NCBI GenBank assembly: GCA_905250125.1
Contig: CAJNOL010001216.1
Span: 1 to 64,000, forward strand
DNA: 64,000 nucleotides
Direction of reading: 5' to 3'
Source of the DNA: Rotaria sordida
Lineage: Eukaryota > Rotifera > Eurotatoria > Philodinida > Philodinidae
This document shows positions 19,091 through 30,100 of this stretch, in pieces. The position numbers were made by a program, and so were the translations under genes. Numbering within the stretch: position 1 is the first letter of the stretch; the number at the start of each line of letters is the position of its first letter. The notes under the pieces were generated by a model. The model saw only the letters and a program-made list of their open reading frames with translations. It searched no databases and was not told the origin of the DNA.

Positions 19091-21371
19091 TGCTAACTAA
19101 AACGTAATCATAATGCGTTTGAAAATTGAATCTGTATCTCGAACCTCAGTACTACGCACAATGCTGTGTTAGCGTGTACGTTGTACTAGTGGGTGTCTAA
19201 TACTTTCTAAAATTTCTCTTGAATGTAAAGATCTTATTTCAATTTACGTTACATGCGTACAGAATAACTATATTAAGAAAAGTCATACGAGAGTTTGTCA
19301 TATTTCTAATCATCCATTTATCGAAGTGTAGAAACATGAGACAGTATCCTTAAAGAACACAATGCATTACTGAAGTATCTTATACATATTTTTGATGATA
19401 CAACATTTCACTTGACTATCAGTCTTGCTATTGCGTATTTACACTCATTACTGTATGGTACGATTGCTATATATTTCTAACGTTGATGACTATAAATGCG
19501 CGGTTACGTGTAGTTTTATCTATTTTTTTTAAACAATATGGATCTATAGAAAAGGTCACAATTTTTTGTTATCAAATTGAAGCATGACTAATCTTGTTAT
19601 ATACACAAAAAATGATTTCGTCTGTTTTTTGAATATTCAAAAGTATTATTGATAACTGTTATGAAGAAAATTAATTTTTTCGATAAATAAAAATATTTAG
19701 AAAAAAGTCAACAGTATCGATAATTTTTTTTTTTGATAACAAATCAATTCATTTTAACACACTATATTATACACATAATGAGTACTAAAAAAATCTTTAA
19801 CATCGCATAATGTTACACTTTAAGATTTTAATATAGTCATCATTTTTAGTTATTTTGGTGTATATTCACTTATCACCAAAAATTACGACATACCAATATA
19901 AAAAGTATAAACAACACTGTATCGATTTTAACTCAATTTCAAAGGATGATCTTTTTTTTTTATTAGTAATACTTAGTTTATTCAGGAATCTATATGATTC
20001 TTTCTTGTGAGAATTCATGAAATAACAGAGTTCACCTATAGTGTAAAACTGAATTACAATATAGACTTATCAATCAGACAGAAGAAACTTCAATTTCAAA
20101 AAAAAATTATGGCAAAAGTTGTATTAGTAAATTGTCTGTGAGATCACAGCAAAAAAACAAAACACTAACAGTATTTGATTTTGAGTAGTGATGTATATAA
20201 GTATAATCAAACTTGCCAAATCTTGTTCGAAATAAATCTATTATATTATTTAAATAACTAATGAATAGAATTATGTAGATGATAATTCCTTTAGATAGTA
20301 TCAGAAATATTTAAATACTGCTACATTTAAATACTTAAAGATTAAATATGCATAAAACTCTCTAAAAGTATGTCAAGCTATGTTTTTAAAATTTTAACTA
20401 TATGTGAGCCATTCGCCACGCGCGTAAAAGTGTACTTCCATTCCCAGTCCTAAAAATAGACGTATGACAATTTCAGTTCAGATCGAATTAACTAATGAAA
20501 TATTGAAACAGTTCTTGTAATAAGAACTGTTAAAAAACGATCAGTTTCTCAGATCGGAACTGTTGACACACTGCCATATTCTTAATCACTACAAGCAACT
20601 CCAATGTCCTTTACGACATAATATGGGGCACACATAGTGGTATTTCAGAGTAAACAAACAGTTCAAAAACGCGATTGATTGGCAACCTAAAAAATCAATG
20701 CAGAAAGGCCAAAAATGAATATAAAAAAATGATTCATGTTCAAACATTTATATAAACCATAATAAAGTATGATGAAGACGAAACTATGTACTGACACCGA
20801 GAATCCTGTTGAAGTCGTGCTTATAAAATCTGTACTTTTTTTACAAGTCTATACTACTCACAGTGTGATTTATAGTCTTATCGTTATTACTGCCTATGTT
20901 ATATTTCAATAGAGATTCAATTGAATTACTAATATTCTATGTCACAAAAAAAAGGAATATTTATTTATCCAGTCGTTTCAGTTTCCAGTTCCTTTTTTTA
21001 TGCATGCTTTCATACAACCTAAAGCTTATTCAAACAACGAAATATGCTAATAAAAGCTTAAATGTAGGCATAAGTGATACTTGAATATTTCATTATTCGG
21101 ATATTAACATAATATTTTTATATTCTATTCTGTAAATTATGCACCGTTCGTATAGATCGTATGAGTAATATATCGATTCTGTGAAGAGGAGAAAGCAAGA
21201 GAGAAAAATGGATTGCAATCAAAGCAATCATTGGCAATCATAGGTAATCAAGCTTTTTTTTTTGAAGCCAATCCTACAAAATAAATATCTTTTATTAGCA
21301 AGGACACGTGTAGTTGCACCAAATGATGCGCGCATCGAGACAATATTGATCAGTTGAGATTTCTTGAGCAG
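19091..21371. other. Long AT-rich intergenic region
   Basis: About 2.3 kb, very AT-rich and full of stops in all frames. No gene, RNA or repeat recognised. Confidence 0.5.
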
Positions 21372-21409
21372 TTAAGGCAGGAACTTTATATTATTTTGAT
21401 TTAATGTAT
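21372..21409 (+). repeat. Possible empty piggyBac site, paralogous to 26260-26298
   Basis: TTAAGGCAGG followed by CTTTATATTATTTTGATTTA matches the right flank of the piggyBac remnant at 25685-26259 with about three differences in 38 bases. Here no element precedes the TTAA. Confidence 0.55.
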
Positions 21410-21437
21410 TTATTTATCAATGAACCGTTACTATTAA

Positions 21438-21982
21438 CCCTTTGGTTACCGCCACCGTTTATAAACGTCGTGGACAAACATCAGGCAGCTGACGTCTGTA
21501 ATACCATCATTTCATAATGGTATGTCCTAGAGTCGTGGCTTAAGAAAGAATGTGCATAGCGAACAGTCAGTTTGTTATACATATGGTTATCTTTTGTTCT
21601 CATTCTTCTTATTCGAGAACTCATTGCAAAGTACAGTCCCAAGAAGTCACATGTTGGGCAGACAATTGGCTGTTCATCTATTGTGATCAACAATTAGACA
21701 TTTTCCATCTCTAATTTCTCCAAATAAAAGTAGCTAGGCTTCTCATAGAAGATGTTATGTTTGCAGCAATACTGAATGACGTGTGAGGAGACGGAGCGGC
21801 ACACATCATCAGTGTACTAAATCTGATGTTGGACTGTTTATTACTAAGTGTCTGAAAGATTTCCATATCGTACAGAAGATTTAACATTATCTCACATAAA
21901 TTTGTAAAATTAGATCAAAATTAAATAGCTACAGTGGTGTCCTAAAGAGCTTTTTCTCTTTCTTATGTCGGCAGTGAAAGGA
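21438..21982. mobile_element. piggyBac-like MITE
   Basis: Flanked by TTAA at 21434-21437 and 21983-21986. The ends are CCCTTTGGTTACCGCC (left) and, read inward, TCCTTTCACTGCCGAC (right), an imperfect inverted pair of piggyBac type. It is 545 bp long with no transposase frame. Confidence 0.7.
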
Positions 21983-22568
21983 TTAAAAACACTCTATTAT
22001 AGCCATAGAATTTTTTATATGAACTGTTTATTGAAACCGAGATAATATGATTGTTTCTAAGAGTTAAGCTGCGTTACGAAAGTTCGATGCATTTAAAATG
22101 TTCTAGATATGCCGAATCCTTCAGAATATCTAGAACAAGTCAATAGGCAAATGTCATAATAAAAATAATCTCAAAAAAAATTTCATGACTCAGATGACTA
22201 TTAAAGTACAAATAGCATTATCATATTATTATCTAAGCTTAATTATTTGTTGGAATGTCAAGTCTACATTCAAAATCACACTGAATTTTGATAAATCAGT
22301 AAAAACAGGATAGGAACATTTTTGTTGGCTATAAACTTTCTGCCTGAACTAGCCTCTAATTAATACAAGGAAAAAATATATATGGTTTTCTGAGAAGACT
22401 TAGCTGATTATTACGCATAGTTGACATTTACTTCATTGAAATATATTCGTCCTAGCCCTTGAAAGAGAATTGTATCGAAAAATGATTTATTTATAATTTT
22501 AGTTGTAGTGGAAAGTGAATGTTTTAAATCATTTCTCGGAGAAAAATATCAATCACAACTTTTGTTGA

Positions 22569-22618
22569 GGAGTGTGGGTGTGGACCATCTCTTCACCAAC
22601 ACCCACATCCACGTCCTC
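22569..22618. repeat. Telomere-like hairpin H5
   Basis: GGAGTGTGGGTGTGG, then a spacer CATCTCTTC, then CCAACACCCACATCCACG. A compact member. Confidence 0.75.
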
Positions 22619-23402
22619 TCTGTAAACAAACAAAACCTTGTAGAAAAGATCAGAGAACAGATGGTACCGATTTCGTCATGAAATTTTATCGTCGCGTTTG
22701 AACGAGTATTTTCTGATTTTCCGTCCTCGTGATCATCACGACAGAAAATACGAACTTCAATGCGTTCGTCGAGGGAAGAAAGAAAAAAAAGACTAGATGG
22801 CAGTGGAGTTCCACTCGACTGAGAAAATACGGTGCGCTGACGTTCGCTCTGAAGAAATCAATTTTCATAGAAAAGAATCGTTTATTCTCTCTCCTTATAA
22901 ATTGACAGAAATTGAAAAAAACGACATCGATAGAGTAGTTTTACAATAGCCTCTCTCGAATATTTGAACATCGTTCATAACATTGACGTCGCTTTATTCA
23001 TTAATTATCTATTCAGTCAATCTACTCTCGCTCATCAGATTTAGAGGCAGAAACGCAGCTAACTGTTTATGCTAGCTTCATTTTAATTATCTCGGCCAGC
23101 GAAATTGGCTTCGCTATACTTTATCGATGAATCCGAATATTATTTTGAAATTTCAACTGGATTTGTATCATATTCGGCACTTTAGTTTGTTACTGACGTT
23201 TAAACGACAATGAAATGACGTTCCTTTCTCGAGATCATCGGGTCACAAAGTATGGACTTTGGATGGTGATGTCGAGAAAAGGAAATAATAATAATAATTA
23301 TTATTATTATAAGAGACGCGGAGGAACGCATAAATACGATGCTAGCGCACCGTATTAAAAACTCGCGAAGGACTACATAAACACTGTGCTTCAGAGATAT
23401 AC
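22619..23402. other. Intergenic, nothing recognised
   Basis: Includes a perfect (AAT)n/(ATT)n palindrome near 23286-23310. No coding potential seen. Confidence 0.5.
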
Positions 23403-23689
23403 CTAGGATCCAGAACTTGACAGTTCAAGGAAAATCAAGAAATTCAAGGAATTCAAGCTCCTACAATAATTTCGTCACCTAGAGTCAAATCGTACCGCCC
23501 AATCCATGGAAATCAAGGAAATTCGATAGAATTTTTTGAATTTCCTTGGATTTCACTGCACTATTTTAGAGAAGGGTACCCTAACCCTCACTATTGAGAT
23601 GATCTTGGAATTCATGCAAATTCAGGAAATTCTATTGAATTTCCTTGAATTTCTTAATTTTCCTTGAATTGCGAATTTCTGGATCCTAG
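23403..23689. mobile_element. Small foldback MITE
   Basis: The inverted ends CTAGGATCCAGAA and TTCTGGATCCTAG extend imperfectly inward for about 55 bp through AAGGAAAATCAAGAAATTC-type sequence. ATAC occurs directly on both sides (23399-23402 and 23690-23693) as a possible 4-bp target duplication. Confidence 0.7.
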
Positions 23690-24112
23690 ATACTGCTGTA
23701 CGCGATACGTAATTGTACACTTTTTTTGCAGTGCCTTCAGTCTCTGATTCTCTTGTTTGTTCTCTCTTGCTAAAAGAAATCTCGTCGAACAAGCGATAGC
23801 AATTCACATTATTTTATTTAACTTGTGTCACTGAGTAAAAAGAAAAGGGATATGAATAATTCTGCAGGAATATTGAAAGAAAAAAAATCGGAGAACGAAT
23901 TATTAATTCGTTTCTATCAACATAATTCATGACCTCTTCCTTTTTCGATCAATGATTAGACGCATAATTTAAGATGAATTGTAGAGTTTTCACCATTGAA
24001 AAAATATGGTTCTATGCTTCGTGCATAAATAATCATCATATTATGCAAATTAACATAAGTTCATGCCTCATCAAAGACACTTGAATTGAGAAAGTGAAAG
24101 CATCAGACTCAG

Positions 24113-24120
24113 TATTTATA
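24113..24120 (+). promoter_or_regulatory. Possible TATA box
   Basis: TATTTATA, about 70 bp upstream of the start codon of the secreted orphan at 24189. Confidence 0.4.
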
Positions 24121-24188
24121 TTGATCTCCTCGACATTGCCTGCTATACATTGTTGATCTTGGGTCTAATATTCTTGCCATTGTTTCAA

Positions 24189-24836
24189 ATGCTGCTTCTC
24201 ACTCTGCTCATCTCGGGACTGTGTCTATTCTGTTCTGGCCAATCAATATACAACACCACAACAACAATACGGCCTGATATCATTTACCTTGACCGAGCTC
24301 AAGGCCGTAGTACTAATTTCAATCGCGCACCGCAGTTCTATTTCAAATATCAAACCGATCAGGTATTCCTTTTAAATACTGTCTCCGACACATTTCTCAA
24401 AATTCCTGGATTGTCACTCAGTTTCAATCATATTCGTCCTCGCTTGTATAAAATTCGCTTTCAAGGCATGGTCTACGCTAATCAACTTGATACACGAACG
24501 TGGGTGCGCATGATCATCGACGACAAGATTCTCATAGGGAACTATCTTTACCCCAACAATAATCAACGTTTCAGTATAAATCCGCCTGGCGATTCTAGTG
24601 GACCATCAAAAGATTGGCGAGCTGGCATTTATGTGTACAGTCAGAGTTCTGTTATTGTGGTTCCGTGTGTAAAAACAGAGATTGTATACATTCCACAAGG
24701 TACACACACGATTGACATTGGCATTAGAACAGAAAAAGGTGTAGGAGTTCATGGTGCTGAACTATCGGTAGAAGTGATCGAGCTCGACGAAGGATCAGAA
24801 ACTAATCTGCCTCTTCTCACATCAGTCATTGTGTGA
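24189..24836 (+). CDS. Secreted protein of unknown family
   Basis: 215 residues from the ATG at 24189. The frame extends 13 codons further upstream without an ATG. A strong signal peptide (MLLLTLLISGLCLFCSG) precedes QSIYNTTTT. The mature part is rich in beta-strand patterns (RPRLYKIRFQGMVYAN, RTWVRMIIDDKI, IVYIPQGTHTIDIGIRTE) and suggests a jelly-roll or C1q-like sandwich, but I cannot name a family. There is only one cysteine in the mature chain, so it is not a disulphide-rich toxin-type peptide. It has no transmembrane anchor. A polyadenylation signal AATAAA lies at 24914. It stands alone with over 600 bp of non-coding DNA on each side. Confidence 0.75.
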   Translation: MLLLTLLISGLCLFCSGQSIYNTTTTIRPDIIYLDRAQGRSTNFNRAPQFYFKYQTDQVFLLNTVSDTFLKIPGLSLSFNHIRPRLYKIRFQGMVYANQLDTRTWVRMIIDDKILIGNYLYPNNNQRFSINPPGDSSGPSKDWRAGIYVYSQSSVIVVPCVKTEIVYIPQGTHTIDIGIRTEKGVGVHGAELSVEVIELDEGSETNLPLLTSVIV

Positions 24837-25432
24837 CCACAGACAATTGACTATGAAACAATATTCTGCTATATATCCTGTAAACCAATCTTCAAACAAT
24901 CATTTTTATTTGAAATAAAGAACGAAGATGCATAAAGCGTCAAATTGACCTGCTGGATGTTTTGTTTTCGATCAAGTTGAGTCATATATGTGATGAAAGT
25001 TCTTGTTTAAACAGACATTCTGACGCTAAAGGACGGGTGGACTTTAGAAGCTGATTTAGTTCCTTAGACTTTTTTCTATCCGATCCGATTGAATTATATA
25101 TGGGATAAAAGCACATGATCTGGCAAAAATTTTGGTATAAAATTTAAGATATTTTGTTGAATATTCGATAGGAAACGATTGCCCGTGAAATAAGCTGAAA
25201 TGAGCCATGAGCCAGATGCATCACATAGCTCATGTCTGCCCTCGTACACAAAGATAAGTGGGACAAGGAAGATAATTCATAATGCATTCGTTAGCTCTTC
25301 ATTCAGGCTACATTTTTATACCTATACCACCTTTTCAATACCCTATTTTGTTTGGTACCAAAGTCAACAATGATTCCACCCGCCCTCAAGATGGGGCACA
25401 CCATTAGCTCATGATAATCTTTCCACCGATTT

Positions 25433-25519
25433 GGGGTGGGTGTGGATGTAGATATGAGTGAAGACCAGATCCACACTCACACCCACCCACACCGGCACCC
25501 ACACCCACACACCCCACCC

Positions 25520-25560
<41 letters not shown>

Positions 25561-25684
25561 CACACCCACCTATACCCACACCCACATCCACCCACACCCA
25601 CATCCACACCCACACCACCTCACACCCACACCCACACACCCACACCCACACCCACACCCACACCCACACCCACACCCACACCCT
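25433..25684. repeat. Telomere-like hairpin H6, expanded C-rich arm
   Basis: A short G-rich arm (GGGTGGGTGTGGATG), a spacer with GTGAAGACC, then about 200 bp of C-rich hexamers. These include a block of CACCGA repeats (about 25523-25560) between CACCCA blocks. The last bases, CACACCCT, abut a truncated piggyBac transposase fragment. Confidence 0.85.
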
Positions 25685-26259
25685 AAGTTGATGGTTTCTT
25701 GTCCATAGAACATTCACAAATCGAACACCGTTTTCGTTTTGGTTGAGTAGAATTTTCATTTGGTTCTGGTAGATTTTTCTTCGTCACAGGATAACCGACA
25801 ATAGCTAATGCATTTTGAATATCTGTGTTCAAAAATGTTGAGTTTTTCAGCGAAAATCCAACAGATGCGATACTAAAGCCAATCCTAATTCTTCCAAAAA
25901 TAATCAACGTTGATATTTTTTATTCCGATTCCATTGAAGATTTCTCGTCTTCCAGACGGTTAGATCGTTTATAGCAGCAATATCTGTCATCCCATAAAAG
26001 ATACGAAGTGGCTACCACTTTGTACCGCTTTTTTCTCCTTTCTTATCACATATTTGTTGCATACGGTACATATAGTCTTGTATCAAGAGGTTGTAATGAG
26101 ATGGAAAACAAATGTATCCCCTTTTAGATTCAACAACGTATATCTATTCGTAAGGGATGCTAGTTGCTGCTAAAAACTGGGAAACAGAAAAATATTTCTA
26201 GCATATTTTTAAATTTTTGAGGGTGGGGACAAAAATGACCCCGGCCGGTACTACAAGGG
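25685..26259 (-). mobile_element. piggyBac remnant with truncated transposase
   Basis: The minus strand encodes, with frameshifts and stops, the C-terminal part of a piggyBac transposase: a degenerate DIAAINDLTVWKTRN-like region, then NALAIVGYPVTKKNLPEPNE, then the start of the cysteine-rich domain (RKRCSICECSMDKK). The cysteine-rich domain is cut off exactly at hairpin H6. The other end carries CCCTTGTAGTACCGG next to TTAA at 26260-26263, a piggyBac-type terminus. Most of the transposase is missing. Confidence 0.7.
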
Positions 26260-26299
26260 TTAAGGCAGGGGCTTTATATTATTTTGATTTACTGTATGT

Positions 26300-26332
26300 A
26301 GGGGTGTGGGTGTGGGTGTGGCGGGTGAGTGG
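26300..26332 (+). repeat. Telomere-like hairpin H7, G-rich arm only
   Basis: GGGGTGTGGGTGTGGGTGTGG and a little more, with no matching C-rich arm nearby. It follows the 38-bp flank shared with 21372-21409. Confidence 0.6.
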
Positions 26333-27125
26333 CTTGATGCGGTAGCCGAGATTGATCTCTCACCGAATATTTTCTTTTATGTAATGAAATCAGATGATAA
26401 ATAACGAATTGATAGAATCGAATGAAATACGACATCTCTGTATTAATGTTTGTTGTGATTTCATCAAAAAGAAATAGAACTACATCTGATGAATCATAGG
26501 CAAAAGCCAAGCAAAAGTTGCTTACTGTCCATACTTCCACTTGATTCTTTTTTGCGAAAAGACGGTGTGTTTATATAAGATACACTTGTATAGCTGCTTT
26601 CATTTATGCAGAAAAGATCTGATAAGCAATCGACGAATGGCGCACTTTGTTGGCTGTCAGCAGTTGATTTTTTCCAATTTTCAAAAGAACCAGAACACCG
26701 TTAATACTTAGGTGAACCGAAGCTGAATTAATAAATCTATAACTGCACCAAAATGAGGCCAAAGAAGCTAAACATTCTTTCATAACCCCAGTTTTGATTG
26801 TAGAATCTAAAAATACAATAAAAAGTATATGTTAATTCTTTTCATGTTGCGACTATTTTGCTGTGTGCCTGATGCTCTGGTGAAACGTCTCTTAAGCCTT
26901 TTTATTACAAAAAATAATTTACGTTTGGTATACATACTTTACTGTATGAGAGAATTAGCAGCTGCTGAAATATTTAGATTTTATTGTAAATTTAAAAAGA
27001 AAATAGTGTTTCAAAACAAAAAGTAAAAAGGATAGACCATGTGTATGTAGATTCGTGTCTGTACATTGGTTTTTTTGTCTCAATTGTGAGAATTTTGTTG
27101 ATATATATGACAAACAATAATAACC
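26333..27125. other. Intergenic, nothing recognised
   Basis: Upstream region of the beta-propeller gene. Short ORFs at 26289-26540 and 26829-27026 are not convincing. Confidence 0.4.
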
Positions 27126-30100
27126 ATGGAGTGCTTGTTAGTTAGTTTCTTATTTTGTCTTGTTGCACAAATATTGCATGCAAATGTAAGCGATGATGAA
27201 TATTTATGGTCAACTGACGAAGGTAATTCACACAATACTTTTCACATAATACCATCAATAGCAGCAAATTATTCTGGTAAAACATGGCAATATGAATATA
27301 ATTCATCATCACAAGATCTTACTAATTTGGGTATTAGTGGCGGAGTTAACGGTGATGTTTACTTTTTCCTTAGTGAAACACGATATCATGCAGGTATGTA
27401 CTACATAGCTAGTTTTTGTGGTATTATATTTGACATGAATTATAAGCTCTACACCATATGACATCATTTTTGTACAACAAATTATCTTTATTGGATCATG
27501 CCTAGCCCAAGGATAACGCTCGTTCTCTGACACAACACTACCGTTAGCGCTTACTTTAAATTAACATTGTAATGCACATATACAGATGCCGCAAAAATTA
27601 TTCGTACAATTTCATTTTCGATCAAAGATAGTCAAAATACGGGCTTTTTAAGATTTGGTGGTTATCAAAAGAACCGCCACGTCGTCCAGTATTCACACTA
27701 TAAAAATCAACGTTAATGACTGAGCCTGTAGTTAAATAAAAAGTCAATGTCTGAAAACTATGCATGTTTTCTACACAAAAATTATTCGTACGATTTCGAT
27801 AATGGTGATATTTTTCATACTTCATCCTTGCAAAACGTTTCATTATAAAGTCATTGGATACAGAAAAGAACTAGGGGCATCACCAGATAGGAGCTAGAGG
27901 AGGTTCAGCCCCCTCTAGCCCCCTCTACGAAGGTTTGAGCCCCCTACAAAAATTTTTGCTCGCCATATAGAAAAACACGTATCTCCGACTTTAGTATCTT
28001 CAACAGTGTTCACATAAATAATTATCCAAGGTTTCGACTTCACTCTGTAAATTGGGGTTATCTACGTCAGATATACATCTAGTTAGTGGGTTGAAATGAA
28101 CAGTTTTGTACTGGAAGATTAGAGCTATCACTTTAAGTAAATTTTATCTAGTGTCTTTAATACAAAAAAACAATTAAAGCTCTTGATATCATCGAAAATT
28201 GAACATGTTGTTTCCAACGCAAAATATGCAAGATTTACATTAGATTTTCTAGTTTTTTTTCAAGGCTTTTTTATCAAAAACTATGTACGAATATTTGCTG
28301 GCATGTATACTCTTTTTGAGCTTGTTGAATTCTGTCCAATCATATAAAAATATCTATTGAAATACCTTGAAAACAACCGTTTGATCGGCTTTGAGTCCTT
28401 CGCACATGACAAGAATATTTTTGTTTTCTAAAAATGCAAGATGAAAATGCTTCGTCATGGTCAATAAAATGACAATAGCTTTTCATGACGTCTAGGCAAT
28501 TTGAATTCCTTTTCAAGAGATAGCTCTGATCTCTCTCTGTAAAATTATATATTCCAGTAAACTCGAACTATATGTATGTAATATACAGAACGTCATGATA
28601 AAGAAAAGAGTCGAAACCTTTGAATCATTCTTTAGCCCATTCACAATACAACAAGATATGAAGAGTTTGGAAGATATTTTTGAGAAACATATTTTCTTAC
28701 TCAATAATTCTTTTCTTCACTTTGACTCTTATCAGGAATAAAGTTTCATTCTTTCATTTAATTTCAGCAATAAAGCCTTCTTTCACCTTTCGCATCCGCC
28801 TGCTGCTTTTGGAATAACTATTTAAAGTCTAGCCGCCTTCGGCGGCTGAGGATCTAAGACAACCAATATCATTTTGCGCTGGTCACTCGAAAAACGTAGC
28901 TTCCTTCAATATGGATTTATTTCGTTTTTTGACAAAGACTTTTTATTTCTTTACGAAAAGTTGCGTCTTTCGCAGTATTTTCTTTTGAAAAAAGTATTAA
29001 TTATTTCTTTTTACGATTATTTTGTCGTCAAAACTGAAGACTAACATGAGAAAGAATTTTTGCTGCATGTTATCATCCGAACGTTATCCCGAAAATGAAA
29101 AGCAGAGTTAGTTTTTCACGAAAGACCGAAACAGTTTCATTGCTACCTTGCTCAGAGATCATGTACGCTGTCGGGGGCAGAGCCCCCTCTACGCTTTTTT
29201 TCTGGTTACGCCCTTAGAAAGAACAAGTAACACATTCTTACTATTTTCTTCGTGATGCAATTCTATTGATTAAGTAGAATCATTTGTTCAAAAACAGCTC
29301 ATCCTTATTTTGAAACATCTTTACGAGAACATCACAAAGTGAAATTTTCTTCCAAAATATTATTTAAACATGTAAAGTAATAAGAATAATAGGTATTTTC
29401 ATTTTTTTTTGTTTGAAAGTTATGGTAAAGACATACACGAGACTACTTCAATGACAAGACTTTGTTTTTAGATAGCAAATAAAAAGGCTATATTGTTCAA
29501 AACATCAAATAATATTTTGAGATAGAAAATCACATAACAATCAACTGAACCATAGATTTTGCAGTTCGAACAATCTCGGCGTTTTCACGAAGACTTTTAC
29601 CCAATAAATGATGTTATATAATTAACTGTTGAAAATCTTCAGAATATATTCTTTTTTTTTATCCATTAGTTATTTTGTCGAACAACACGGAATTTTTTGA
29701 AATGACTATCACGTAAGTTTGTCGAATGAGAGAGCTAATATACTTAAATATGCTGACAATTTCAAATACGTATGGAAGAACATAATAGATTGAGAATGTT
29801 CTTGAAGAAAAAGAGCAGAGAAAGAACACATGTCAAGGTAAATGTAGCATAAAAGGTAAGCGAAATAGTCTAACGTAACAGACAAAAGTTCAATTATTGG
29901 CGTCATTGATTTCATAGAAAAGAAAGGACGAAGAAAACGTGTGAATGTCATCAGTAAGAGTTAAGACGGACAATAGTATATTCAGTCTTAGAAAAATAAA
30001 TAGTGAGTGTGTAGCTTGTTCTTAACTACATCTAATGACTTTATAATGAAACGTTTTGCAAGGATAGAATATGAAAAATATCACCATTATCGAAATCGTA

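Noticed and set aside
25404..25759. ORFs rich in His/Pro/Thr or Val/Gly/Trp/Cys on both strands
   Set aside because: These are translations of the CACCCA/TGGGTG hexamer tracts in all frames. The same holds at 45203-45493, 45830-46204 and 62058-62402.
27622..27843. 73-codon minus-strand frame and its near twin at 30007-30195
   Set aside because: Both are the two arms of the Tc1/mariner-like inverted repeat, not a gene pair.
28825..28850. GCCGCCTTCGGCGGC as a bacterial-type terminator
   Set aside because: The context is eukaryotic and inside a nested transposon; it is an isolated small palindrome.
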